64,000 nt of DNA from assembly GCF_021018805.1 (NCBI RefSeq), contig NC_086258.1, positions 7,355,081 through 7,419,080 on the forward strand, given 5' to 3'. The stretch comes from Prinia subflava. Lineage: Eukaryota > Chordata > Aves > Passeriformes > Cisticolidae. The notes beneath the pieces were generated by a model. The model worked only from the letters and a program-made list of their open reading frames with translations, had not been told where the DNA came from and did not search any database. How positions within the stretch are numbered: the stretch's first letter is position 1; each line of letters begins with the position of its first letter. Both the position numbers and the translations under genes were made by a program. Positions 30,021-50,900 of the stretch are shown in pieces.

Positions 30021-33000
30021 AGTGCCTGAGCCAAAGAGGGAACTGGAGAGTGAACACTTTCCAACCACTTCATCTGAACAACAGACAGATTGGCAGGAAA
30101 GGGCTGTCAGCCCTTTGCCTCTGCCACCCAGGCACCCAGGGAGCCCCCATCCATGCAAATAGCCCGGGTAAGTGCAGCCTGGGAGCTGCAAACGTGAACA
30201 TTGGGACCTGAGGGAGTGCATGGGGAAGGTTTTCTTAGAGCATTGCCCAGTGTGAGAGTCAGATTTGCAGCAAACAGTTCCAATTATTACTGAGGCAGCT
30301 GCTCCTGTGCAGTGCCCAGAGCAGCTTCTCCCCTGTGCTGCCTTCCCTGAGGTTTGGGAGGGGATCCACCACTTCACAGGTGCACCAGTCACTAAGGTTT
30401 GGTGTGCAGATAATTGCTCTGTCTCTGAAAAATAATAAAACCCCCTGAGTGAATGGAAGGGGGGAAATCCTGACTGTTCCCTTTGAGCTGCAAAAGCATG
30501 AGCCAGCAAATAGCCCTTCACATCTTCTCTTAGGGCAGCAATAACCAAATCAATACAGCTGAAGATCATGCCAGGGACACCTTCCTGTGTTTGGATGAGC
30601 TCTCCTGGACCTGTGCAAGTTCCCTGTGCCATGACAGGGAGGGGAATGAGAGATTCCTGCAGGGCACATCCTCTGCTTGGTTTCCCTGCTGAAGCTGGGT
30701 CATGGAGGATGAGCCAGTGTCACACCTGCAGCTTTGACACATTTCTTTAGCCTGCCAGGCCATGCTGTTAGCAGGTCACTGCTCACCCAGACCACATGGA
30801 CAGCCCCCATTCTGCATCCCACCACCTTTGGTTGAGGCTGGTGTCAGGGTCCTGCCTGTATCTGGGATTTTACTGATCTGCAAGCCCTGCCTGTGCTGGG
30901 AGGATGTGCTCATCCTTGGCTCATCCTGCAGGGCTGACCCCAGCTCTCCGTGGGATCTGAGGCAGGAAATTTTCAGCAGTAGGTCAGGAGATCTCTGCTG
31001 TGACCTGGTGACTCAAAGGCTCCCTTTTTTTGATAAGAAACATATCTAGGAAAGGATTTCTCTGCTTTTAAAGCACATATCTAAACCAGGGCTGTAGTCC
31101 TGCCTTGTATGCACCTACTGCTCCCCCTGAAGAGAGGGAGCCCAGTATCTGTAGGCATCTAAAGTTACACGAGCTGAGTCACAGCCCTGTGGTTTCTGCA
31201 CCACTCTCAGGCTGAGTTTCTCACAGCTGATTCTGCTCCAGCCCAGAATCTACAGTTCTCCAGGTCATGAACAACCTCTAAGCCATTTAATTCCTCTGTG
31301 CATCAAGGGCTTCTCAGCAAGCTCCAATAGCCACATTCAGCACTGGTTAACAGAATTCTGACATTCAAGGCTTCCTCATGAAGAGCAAGGGGTTTAAAAA
31401 CCTGTCTCCATTGATTCTGCCTTCCTCCTGAATAATTTTAAAGCCATGGGACTTTATCTTACATCCCAGGCTCATCTATATTAAGAGCTTTAGTTGGATT
31501 TTTAGCAGTGGTCAAGTTCACTGGTTTTTTTCTCTTTATAAAGTAGAAGTTATCTCTTGTCTCAGTTGAGGAAGGGGAAGCTGGAGATGACAGAGCATTC
31601 CTGTTCCTGAAAGGGCCCCATCCTGAGAGTGTGGACATGGTGAAGCAGTGTGCCAGTCAGACATCCCTGCCTCAGCTCCTTATTTAGATCCAGCCTGCAG
31701 CAGCCTCAAGATCTGCAGGTAAGAGCAAGGCAGAATTCCTGCACATGCACAGCAATACACTGGAGTGGCATGGTGAAAAATCCAACAAAAACCCCGTAAA
31801 GCATCAAAGCAAGGCCTCCGCATTGGGATCTGCCAACCTGCATTTTTCACCTTAAAATGTTTGCCCAAAATTGAGTAGGACAGCAAGAAATGGAACTTAG
31901 GTAAGCTGGACTTGCAGTCTTGTTTGTTAACCAACTTTAACTCACCTCCTTGAAGTATTAAAGCTAAGTAGAACATCCCAAGTTAAATCTCTTTTTTAGG
32001 AAAAGTATCATGTACTATTACTAAGACTTTATTTCTGAATGATACTTGTGAGACCTGCACGAAATTAATTTTCTAATGTCTTAAAGGCAGGGCTGACAGG
32101 CCAGAAGACCTTGGGTTTCAGACTGAGCATGCATGAGGCAGCTGAGCTTTCTCACATTACCTGGAATGCAGGGAAACAGCTGGAAAGTCAGAGAGCCGTG
32201 TCCCTGTGCCACAGCCACGGTGGTGGAGAACCCAGCAAGGCTGATAATATTTTGTGTCTGAATAGCTCATAGTGCCTAAGGATTTCAAAAGGGCACAACA
32301 TCCAGCAGGCAGCAGGATTTAGCCCCTAGCCTGCAAGCTCTCACAGCATCATTAATAATTTTGCAGAAGATACAACTTTGTAGTCACCAGGAACAATAAT
32401 TTCTACTTTGGGGGTACCACCTCCTCATCCTCTCTCCCTCAATCCCAAAGTGCCCAGCAATCTTAGCTCAGAAAGGAATGTGAGTCAAGCCTGCAGCTGA
32501 AGGGCTGTCACCTGCAAAGCCTGAAGGCTGCTTGTGGCTGTGGTTTTATCACTGGCCACCAGCTGCCCCTACAGCTCTTGCCTCCTCCCCAATGATTCAG
32601 CAAATCTTCTTCGAGGAGAAAAACAAGCACAAAAATGAACAAATCACAATGTCAGATTACACAGATGAGCGGGGAAAAGCTGCGGCTCGAAGGAGGGAGA
32701 TAAAAGTTGGTGAAGTTATTACAGGAGCCAAAGATGAAAATGGCCAATAAAGACAAGGGGTTTTTTTGAGGGGGAGCAATAACAACATGAAAAAAAAAGT
32801 GTTGTAGTTTGGATACCTAATACTGTGAAACATTGCTAAGAGTAAGAGAACACAATGTGGAAGGAAATGAAGCATATTCTACCCTCTATTATCTGGGCAT
32901 TGCACAGGACTGATAGGGATTTTTACTGGTGTAGATGAGAACTGAACAGTCCATTCTGGTTTACACTGGAACAGAGTTCCCCTAAGAAAGCTATTTTCAG

Positions 33001-33849
33001 AAGGAGTTTCTGCTCTCTGTAACCAAGACTTCCAATAATCTGGAAGCCCCTTGCCAGGCACTTTGAATGTCACTGTTCCTGGAAAAAAGGATGCAAGTCA
33101 TTAGCAGAGGGCAGTTGGAAGTAAAGTTTGAACTCCTGACAGCTTTGGCCACTGCATCATATTTTTACATCACACCCCTTTTCCATGAGCATTTTGTTTC
33201 CTGCTTTAGGTGAAACACAGGATCAGTATAACAGCTCTATAGAATAAAAATTAAAAAGAAACTCCAGCCAGACCTCAGCTGGGAGATGTAATATTTCCTC
33301 TAGTGGCATTCTACTCCACTCAGAGCCCAGACTTCCAAGAAGGCCATGAAATCTTGGGGAAAATAAGTGTTTGGAATGTATGGAGAGCTCATGCCACATT
33401 TGGGGAATCTCAGCCCAGCGAGTCCTCCAGTATCTGTGAGAGAGAAGCAGCCTTCCCCTGGATTAAACGCAACACAGAAAGTCAGCACAGAAGGAAGGGG
33501 AGCTCGGGAACTGTGGACACATGGGACGGCTAAACTCTTCCCAGAGGGAACAGGGTTTGGGGTACCTACTTACACTGCTGCTGTTCCCTAGGAAATACAG
33601 AAAGAGCTGTGGCACAACCCAGAGGCTTTCCCCTCGAGTTCAGCCGGGATGTTACTGCTGTGTAAGTCACGTAAAGAGTGCCAGAGGTGTCTCCTTTTAA
33701 AGCGTTTCCCTGTGCTGTGCTGCCCCCTGCTTTCACAGCTCCGGGAGATTCCCCTCAGGTCTGGCAATACTCAGGTGAGCTCTAGAACTCCAATGTCAGC
33801 CCACGTGAAAAGGGGAAAACTTATCACTAAGCTCAAATGTTTGAAGTGT

Positions 33850-34145
33850 GGCTACAGAGAAGATGAAGACTCCCTTTAGGAGGAGTCACATGGAAAAAAT
33901 GAGGGGTAATGGGCACAAGTTACTCCTGGGGAGATTACGATTGGATGCTAGAGGACAATTTTGCACAGTGAGAGCAATCAGTCGTTGGAATAACCCTCCC
34001 AGGGAAGGGGTGGATTCCCCAACCCTGAACACTTCTCAGATCAGCTGCACAGGGCTGGGCTGTCTTATCTAGACCGGGCTGTTGCCAGGGGAGGTTGGAT
34101 CAGGTCATCCTTGAGATCCCTTCCAAACTGGTATTCTTTGTTTCC
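33850..34145 (+). mobile_element. CR1-like LINE fragment (sense strand, 3' end)
   Basis: The block reads in CR1 sense orientation: a segment with AGTGAGAGCAATCAGTCGTTGGAATAACC-like sequence, then GGTTGGATCAGGTCATCCTTGAGATCCCTTCCAA at the 3' end. It is diverged and non-coding. It lies a few hundred bases left of the first GTF3C5 remnant. Confidence 0.8.
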
Positions 34146-34360
34146 ATCAAAGTGAGCTACTGCTGCACCCTACAGGCTGAAAACAGTTCTTGTAGTATTA
34201 ATCACAACTTCTAAGCCAGGTTTATAGTTTTGTGAGGGGAGGCTGGCTCCTGGGTATTTGAGGCTGATTCTGTTTCTACCCCATCCCAGAGTTCTCACAG
34301 AAGGAACATGCCCAGTTCCCACTTTGCTGGGATGAGCAGGAGGAAGAGCAGCAGCTGTAA

Positions 34361-34399
34361 CACAGACACACAGACACACAGACACACAGACACACAGAC
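34361..34399. repeat. CACAGACA microsatellite
   Basis: A head-to-tail 8-bp unit (CACAGACA) is repeated about five times and abuts the left part of the duplicated block. Confidence 0.85.
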
Positions 34400-34569
34400 G
34401 TGCCACCAACCCTGACTCAAAGCCCCCACAGTGGTGGGGGACACAGGGCTGAGCTGTGGCAGTGATGTCTCACGTGCTGGATCCCCATGGGGAAGGGAGA
34501 GCTCAGGAGCAGGGGGGAGATGGGCTGGAGACCTTCTCCTGCTGAAGCTGCTGCCTTGTTCTGCTTTAT

Positions 34570-35395
34570 CCCTTTAGGGCTGGCACAGCAGAGGAGGCAC
34601 AGGGAGAAACTGCCTGGCAGTGGCCACTCCAGCAAAAGTCTACTTGAGGCGAGGGGATGTGGTGATCCCAGCACACCCCACACATCCTGGGATGCAGCAA
34701 ACCCGGCTTCCTGCCAGGAACCGATGCCACGTGTTCCTGTGCCTCCGCTGGCCCCGATTTGCTTTGCCAGAAGAACAAGCTGGGAGATCTCCCACAAGAA
34801 ACATCTTTCATTTTCTCACTGTTGGCCTTCATCTGCGCTTTTTAAAGGAGGAAAAAAAAAGGTCTTAATGGCATTTTCCTCTTGCATTGCCCCTTGATGC
34901 AGATGTTGGGCCAAAGTTAAATGAACCCATTGGTCGCTTGGGTGAGTCCTTTCTCTTCTGGAATCTGGAGCACAAACTTCATTGTCACACGTTCCGGTGA
35001 CAGCACCAAGTCTGTGTGAGCCACAGGCAGAGTGCAAACCTGATCCCTTCCCTGTTTCTTAGACAGGGATAGAGCAATTCCCAGTTTTGGAGTGAGAACC
35101 TGATTGGCCTCAGCAGTACCTGTCACTCACAAAATTCCATCTTTGTGATGAAGAAATCCCAACTAAACCACTGGATGCTGCTGTCCAGACCTGGAAGAAA
35201 TTGTGCACCAATGCTGTGGATAAATGTGTGTCTGCATTTTCATAATAACTGGCTAATGAGTCCTCTAGGAAGCTCAACGAGCTCCCAAGAGAGAGGCAAG
35301 CATCCAAATGAGCTGGTAACACACCAGAGAGAAACAATAACAGAGAAGTTGCATTCCCAATTCTCTCCGAGTGTGAGAAGTATAGTCAGATCAGG
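34570..35395 (+). pseudogene. GTF3C5 remnant 1 (internally deleted pseudogene)
   Basis: The block matches pieces of the intact GTF3C5 gene at 47790-54384 in the same order. 34577-34860 matches intron 3 (49.25-49.56 kb), including the CTGGGAGATCTCCCACAAG stretch. About 35085-35225 matches exon 4 (49915-50110), including GAAATCCCAACTAAACC and TGCACCAATGCTGTGGATAAA, with frame-breaking changes. About 35229-35390 matches the 3'UTR at 54541-54680. Exons 5-11 are missing, so exon 4 is fused straight to 3'UTR. CEL copy 1 starts about 40 bp further on. No translatable TFIIIC protein can come from it. Seen directly by within-window comparison; the duplication origin is inference. Confidence 0.85.
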
Positions 35396-35435
35396 ATGGT
35401 GGCCACACAGAAAATAGAAAATATATCTGAGGGGG

Positions 35436-35661
35436 TTTGGCCTGCAGCCCACACAAGCAGCACCTGCAGGGCTCTCACACAGCCATGCCCATGAGCCACG
35501 CACTGGCCTCAGGCTACTGAAGGACAGGAGTGTGGAGGCTGCCCTGCTCCAGCTCCCAGCCAAGAGCCAAGCCTGGCCCACGGCATTGGCACACACCTGC
35601 ACTCCTGGCTATATAAACACAGCCCTGCAGCTGGGACTGTCCCCTCAGGGCTGCCCTCGCC
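35436..35661 (+). promoter_or_regulatory. CEL copy 1 core promoter
   Basis: A TATA box (TATATAA, 35610-35616) lies about 46 bp upstream of the start codon, giving a very short 5'UTR. CACCTG E-boxes lie near 35472 and 35595. E-boxes of this type are part of PTF1 sites in acinar-cell genes, but I could not confirm the second half-site. The block is almost identical to the CEL copy 2 promoter. Confidence 0.75.
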
Positions 35662-40072
<4,411 letters not shown>

Positions 40073-40090
40073 ACTCTTTGAAGATAGTTC

Positions 40091-40096
40091 AATAAA
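40091..40096 (+). terminator. Poly(A) signal of CEL copy 1
   Basis: AATAAA lies 19 nt after the stop codon, giving a very short 3'UTR, followed by a GT-rich stretch. Confidence 0.8.
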
Positions 40097-40499
40097 AGCT
40101 TGCTTATAACTGAGTGACTTTGGTTCTCATTTTGTTTGCCATGGCAAGATTTGCTTGCCAATGTTAAGGTCAGGCAGGAAAGGACATCCATTGTGGGGAC
40201 AGTGTGTGTTCCCCTGGCTGTGACACCCCGATGTCCCAGGGAAGCTGCTGCCAGCTGGGGTCCAGTCTCTCCCTGTTCAGCCAGCTGTGGGCCCTGGGGT
40301 TGTTTTCCCTCACTGCCCCTGTGAGCCCACGCAGGACAGCCCCAATCCTGACCTGTCCTCTGGATTTCCCTGTGTTACCATCAAGGTTCCTGCTACTGCC
40401 AACCAGATCCTAGAGTGCAACAGTTGTGACAGGTGAATGCAAACCAGTCCTGAGCTGTTGTTTATCATGCACTGACATTGCTCAGGAACTGAGCAGAAT

Positions 40500-41835
40500 G
40501 GGGCAGAATAAATCCACGGGGGAAGTGATTCACGCTGGTTTTATGGAGAGGCTGGGCTGGGTTGGGCTGAGGAGCTGCAGCTCTGAGCAGGGCAGGACAA
40601 GGAGCACAACTTTCCCCAAACCTTGTCCACCACATGTCCCCATCCACACACCATACACTGGACCTGGCCTGTCCAGGCCCTGGTACCCTGTGGGGAGAGC
40701 AGGGGGGTTCAGCCGTGCTGGAGCTGCCCCACAGACCTGGCTGGTGTGGAGAACCCAGGGCTGCTGTGGGGCACTGGGGCCATGCTGTGGATACTGGGAG
40801 GAGAGCACGGGGAGTCACAGAGGGTGGGACCCTGGTGTGTGTGTTGAGGTTATCCAGGCAGGACTGGAGGATGGGGAGCCCACCCCTGGGGAGAGCCAGG
40901 GCCAGGGAGCCCCTGCAGTAGAACCCTCCTCCTGCCTGCTTGCAGATGGCTGGAGCCAAGGGCAGGGTTTGCAAGAATCGATGCCGTGTGTTCCTGTGCG
41001 CTCCTGGCCCCTACTGGTTTTGCCAGAAGAACAAGCTGGGAGATCTCCCACAAGAAACATCTTTCATTTTCTCACTGTTGACCTTCACTGGCACTTTTTA
41101 AAGCAAAAGAAAATTCCAGATTGAGTTGGTACGTGCAATTCCCTCTTGCTTTGCCCCTGTCCCACTGAGTATCAGCTCCAGGAGAGCAAATGCAGAGGGA
41201 GAAGCCTTGTCACCACATTTCATACAGATCAGTCCCAAGTGCTGGAGGGTTTTCTGCCAGCCAGGGCAGAGCTCCTCTCTCACTGTACAATTGCATGTAG
41301 CTTTGAATAGATTTTTTTTAAATTTTCTTTCTTCAATGATGCCATGAGAGTCTTCTATGGTACCAGTGTGTCATCAAGGGAGGTTGGGCCACAGTTAAAG
41401 CAACCCATTGCTCATCAGCATTGATTTCCCTTTTTAGAAATCTGGAACACAAACTCCATTTTTGCATGTTCCTATGAAGACTCTCATTTCACCATAAAAT
41501 GCACATGGATCCTTTCCTTCTTTGCTAATCTTATCAACAGATGTTCTATCAGCTCCGTGATTAAATGTGGAAAGGTACTGCACACTGACAGATGAGTTTT
41601 CTGTTAGAGATAAATATCAAAGCTATTGTTTGTATCTCTGCATTCCCCTCTCCTCTGACAAACACAACAAGCAGTGAAGATGACAAAGGGCAGCTCATGA
41701 GCCTGCAGAGATATGAGGAGGAGGGAAACTTCAAGCCTTCTGATAGAAGTGGCAATGAAATGGTGACAGACACTCTGGACTATATGTGAACTCGAAGAGC
41801 AATTTGGCTGCTGTTGGATGGAATCAGCTTTAAGG
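40500..41835 (+). pseudogene. GTF3C5 remnant 2 (pseudogene between the CEL copies)
   Basis: The order of matches follows the intact gene. About 40705-40822 matches exon 1 (GCCGTGCTGGAGCTGCCCC, then GGGGCCATGCTG, then CTGGGAGGAGAGCA), with frameshifts. 40975-41300 matches intron 3. About 41350-41425 matches the end of intron 3. About 41538-41575 matches the 3' part of exon 9 (ATGTTCTATCAGCTC). 41661-41789 matches exon 11, keeping the ...GACTATATGTGA stop. Exons 2-8 and 10 are gone. CpG dinucleotides of exon 1 are largely replaced by TG/CA, as in an old methylated copy. The upstream 40.11-40.5 kb matches the CEL copy 2 - GTF3C5 spacer. It is non-functional as TFIIIC. Confidence 0.87.
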
Positions 41836-42022
41836 CTTGCTGTCATTTTGAATCTTTTACATTCCCCAGTGTGTTATGAGTGCAAAGCTTCTCACAGGCT
41901 GCTGATAATAAGCTCTACTGCATAGCTTAATGATTTCAGCCACCTGTGCTTGGATGAGGCTTCTCAAGACTCCATTGCATTGAATTTCTCCGGACCTTTC
42001 TTGGACTGAGCAATTTCCTTTG

Positions 42023-42249
42023 GTTTGGCCTGCAGCCCACACAAGCAGCACCTGCAGGGCTCTCACACAGCCATGCCCATGAGCCACGCACTGGCCTCAG
42101 ACTACTGAAGGACAGGAGTGTGGAGGCTGCTCTGCTCCAGCTCCCAGCCAAGAGCCAAGCCCGGCCCACGGCATTGGCACACACCTGCACTCCTGGCTAT
42201 ATAAACACAGCCCTGCAGCTGGGACTGTCCCCTCAGGGCTGCTCTCGCC
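42023..42249 (+). promoter_or_regulatory. CEL copy 2 core promoter
   Basis: TATA box TATATAA at 42198-42204 and the same CACCTG E-boxes as copy 1. The block differs from 35436-35661 at only a few bases, although the sequence just upstream is diverged GTF3C5 remnant. Confidence 0.75.
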
Positions 42250-47187
<4,938 letters not shown>

Positions 47188-47217
47188 AGCTAAGAAAAAA
47201 CCCAGCTTTTAGAGATA

Positions 47218-47223
47218 ATTAAA
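47218..47223 (+). terminator. Variant poly(A) signal of CEL copy 2
   Basis: ATTAAA lies 30 nt after the stop, where copy 1 has AATAAA. The sequence right after the stop codon differs completely between the two copies before similarity resumes at GGCTTGCTTGTAACTGAG. Confidence 0.7.
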
Positions 47224-47639
47224 GGCTTGCTTGTAACTGAGTGGCTCTGTTTCTCTGTGTGTTGCTTTGACAGAGTTTTCTTGCTCATGTCAAGGTCAGG
47301 CAGGATGGAACATCCTGTGGGCAGTGTGTGTTCCCGGGGCTGTGACTGTCAGTCCTGGCAAGGTATCCTTGCAGCAAAATTACATTCTCACCCTCACCTT
47401 CCCATCCTTCATCTGCCACCTTTTGTGGCATTAAACATTGCTGAGATGAAGGCTGAAGTTCTTAGGAAGCAAAAGCTTGTTTCAGTGAGAATTCACACCA
47501 GATTCCTTGCACGAGCAGAGAAACGGGCGGGTGCATGCAAACATTTGCTCAGCTGAGGGCTGTTTTCCTTCATTGTCCAAGCAGGACAGGGACAAAATAA
47601 CACACGGGCGAGGTGATTCTGCATCTGTTGATGGTCACA

Positions 47640-47990
47640 AGCTGGGCTGAGGAGCCCCAGGTCGGAGAAGGACAGGCCGAGCTCAGGCCGAGCTCCGGCC
47701 GCCCTCAGGCCGGGCCCGGAACCGTCGTGCGGCGGAACCTTCGCGCCGCAGCTCGCGGGGCGGCGCCGGGAGGGGCCGGCGGGGCAGCGATGGCGGCGCG
47801 GCAGCGCGGCCCGCGGGGCTCGGCCGTGCTGGAGCTGCCCCGCGCCCCGCGCCTGGTCAGCGTGGAGTACCCGGGGCTCGTCAGGGACGTCGGGGCCATG
47901 CTGCGGACGCTGGGAGGAGAGCAGGGCGTGTCGCGGGTGAGGGGGCCCGGGGGGTGTGGGGCTGGGCAGAGGGTGAGACCGGCCTTGGGT
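47640..47990 (+). promoter_or_regulatory. CpG-rich promoter of GTF3C5
   Basis: A CpG-dense block surrounds exon 1, with no TATA box, typical of a housekeeping gene. It contrasts with the TATA-driven CEL promoters either side of the block. Confidence 0.65.
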
Positions 47991-50900
47991 AAGGGGATGG
48001 GGGCGGGAGGGGCCGGGGTGAGCCCCCACATGGGGCCCTCTGTGTGAGTCCAGCATGTCCCCACGCAGGGCCCATGTGTGGTTTGGGGGTGATGCCGCTT
48101 CCCTGCTGTCCCCGAGCAGGGATTCAGGCGGTGTCCGGTAAAATCTTGGAATGGTTTGGGTTGAAAGGGACCATAAAGTTCATTCAATTCCACCCTCTTG
48201 CCACGGGCACCTTCCACTGGCCTTGGACACTTCCAGGGATGCAGCAGCCACAGCTTCTCTGGACAACCAGTGCCAGGGCCTCCCCACCCTCACAGGGGAG
48301 AATCCCTTCCTCATATTTCGTATATATATTTATTTCTTCCTGATGCCCAGGGTGGGAGCACACCGCCAGATGTGCTGCAGGTGTTGGTGGGGCAGGAATG
48401 CTTCCCCTGAGGCTGTGTGAGGGGCACAGCCCGTGGCAGCGTGTGGGGCTGGGGGCTGGCACAGCAGAGCAGGGCTGGGATGCTGACAGGGGCTGTGCCC
48501 CCCTTGCTGACAGATCTACGCCGACCCTGCCAAGAGGCTGGAGCTGTATTTCCGCCCCAAGGACCCCTACTGCCACCCCGTGTGTGCCAACCGCTTCCCC
48601 ACCTCCACCATGCTGCTCAGGGTCAGGAGGAGCTCCAGGAGGAGGCAGCAGTTGGATGCTGAGGAGCAAACCCAGCCAGAGGTCCAGTATGAGATGGAGA
48701 TTCTTGGGATCGTCACCACTGTTTACAAATTTCAAGGTAACCCTTGGGGTTGTGTGCACGTGGCTTAGGGAGGAGTGTGTCTGATGGGAAAGGGAAGTGT
48801 TTCCCCCTAAACAGTTGGGGGCTGGAAGGAAAATCAAGTGTCCTGTTGTTACATCCTTCCCTGCTGGATAAACCTTTGCATAAAATTGTCAGACTCCTGC
48901 TCCTGGAAAGCTGAGTGTGAGAAACATTGTTGAATTCACTACAGACCTCACAATGTTTTAACTTTTGTTTCTTACAGGAATGTCTGACTTCCAGTACCTG
49001 GCAATGCACTCTGGCCCTGATGGCAAACAGACCTCCATGTATGACAAAGTCCTGATGCTCAAACCAGAGAAGGAGGAGTTTTTCAACAGGGAATTGCCTC
49101 TTTACATCCCACCACCCATTTTCTCACGCCTGGACACTCCTGTGGACTATTTTTATCGCCCAGATATACAGCACAGGTCAGTGCCTTTTCTCATGATACA
49201 TCTTTCATGTATTTTGCCCTTTTAATTTGCTTGTGCTGTTTTATCCTCTTGATTTGGCACAACAGAGGCAAAAAAACGCCAGAAACTGTCTGGCAGTGAC
49301 AACCTCAGCAAAATTCCACTTGAGGATTTGCCAGGTGAGGTGAAGATGCCTCTGCCAGCTCACCTCACACAGTATGGGGTGCAGGACACAGCTCCAGCCT
49401 GCTTCCAGAGGGCTGGAGCCAAGGGCAGGGTTTCCAAGGATTGCTGCCATGTGTTCCTGGCCCTGCTTTGCTTTGCCAGAAGAACAATCTGGGAGATCTC
49501 CCACAAGAAACATCTTTCATTTTCTCACTGTTGGCCTTCGCTGGCACTTTTTAAAGCAAAAGAAAATTCCAGATTGAACCTGCAGTTCCCTCTTGCTTTT
49601 CTCCTGCCCCAATGAGTATCTGCAGTAGCTCCAGGAGAGCAAATGCAGAGGGAAAAGCCTTTCCACCACATTTCATACAGATCAGTTCCAGGCGCTGGAG
49701 GGTTTTCTGCCAGCCAGGGCAGAGCTTCTCTGTCAGTGTGCAAATGGATGTAGTTTGGAAGCTTTGGGATTTATTTAAATTTAAATTTTCTTTCATCAGT
49801 GGCGCCATGGGAATCTTTTAGGGTACCAGTGTGTGATAAGGGGAGGTTGGGCCAAAGTCAAACCACCCCACTGCTCACCCAGCTGAGTCCCTTTTGTCTT
49901 TCCCTGATCCTTAGGGAGGGCTACAACAATCCCCAGGTGTCTGGTGAGAACCTGATCGGGCTCAGCAGGGCACGGCGCCCACACAATGCCATCTTTGTCA
50001 ACTTTGATGATGAGGAAATCCCAACTAAACCCCTGGATGCCGCTGTGCAGAACTGGAAGAAAGTGTGCACCAATCCTGTGGATAAAAAGGTGGAGGAAGA
50101 GCTGAGAAAGGTGTGTGCCTTACTCCTGGTCTGAGCGCTGTCCTGCAGCAAGCTGGGGAGGAAAAAGTACTTTTTTTCCCAGAAATTCTTGGTGATTTTA
50201 AGTGACTGATACAAGTGAGTAGATGCTGCTGACACTGCTGTGTTCATTTCAGTTCTGCAAGTCAGGCTTTGAATCTGTGGCCAGCTCTAAGCCCCTTTGT
50301 GTGCCACGAGTTCTCACATCACCACCCAATAGCTCCTACTGAGGGCCAGAGGCCCTGATGTGGATCTGAGTCCACTTGGAAGGCTGCTGTGCCTTTGCTG
50401 AGCCCTTCCCAGCGTTGTGAGGTTGTTTGTTGTTATTTCAGCTCTTTGAGGAGCGTCCCGTGTGGTCTCGGAACGCGGTGAAAGCCAACATCAGCGTCCA
50501 CCCAGACAAGCTGAAGGTGCTGCTGCCATACTTGGCCTATTACATGGTGAGTGCTGCATCTGTGTGCCTCTGCCTGCTCCTTTACCACGTCTGAGGTCCT
50601 GCCACTGATACCTGAGCTTAGCTTAATGTAAAGAGACAGAAAGAAGGAAATGCTTTGGAACCAAAGTTAATCCAAGGAGGATTCAGTGACTCTTTGCTCT
50701 GTAGGTTCTAATCACCTCTGCAGGTCAGGCAGACACTGCAAGGGACTGTTCACCTGGCAGTGGTAGCAGAATTTTTCCACACAAACACTTGGCTGTGACC
50801 TTGGTTTGTAAAAGCACACAAATATTTGGGCTTTGATGCTTTGATTGCCAAGTTTCAGTGTATAAATAGTGGCATGGCAAGTGAGCAAAGAGTTGGTAAA

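Larger units (their letters stand above)
24860..34570. other. GFI1B 3'UTR and intergenic region up to the duplicated block
   Basis: No further coding exon was recognised. Just after the stop (24869-24902) is a short repeat of AGGTCCTTGC/AGGACCTTGC. The end of the 3'UTR is uncertain: an AATAAA lies at 26707-26712, and an AT-rich stretch with 3'UTR character lies at about 26.4-26.5 kb. An AGATAAGG motif at 25276-25283 is followed within 12 nt by an octamer-like ATGCAAAT. Other items are the GATA cluster at 29911-30020, a CR1 fragment at about 33.85-34.15 kb and a CACAGACA microsatellite at 34361-34399. Confidence 0.6.

Noticed and set aside
49266..49334. Possible extra exon of GTF3C5 in intron 3 (protein-like reading KKRQKLSGSDNLSKIPLEDL, followed by GTGAGG)
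   Set aside because: Both available acceptor AGs and the donor are in the wrong phase for exons 3 and 4: the allowed frame hits TGA, and exons 3 and 4 join in frame without it. Worth an RNA-seq glance only.
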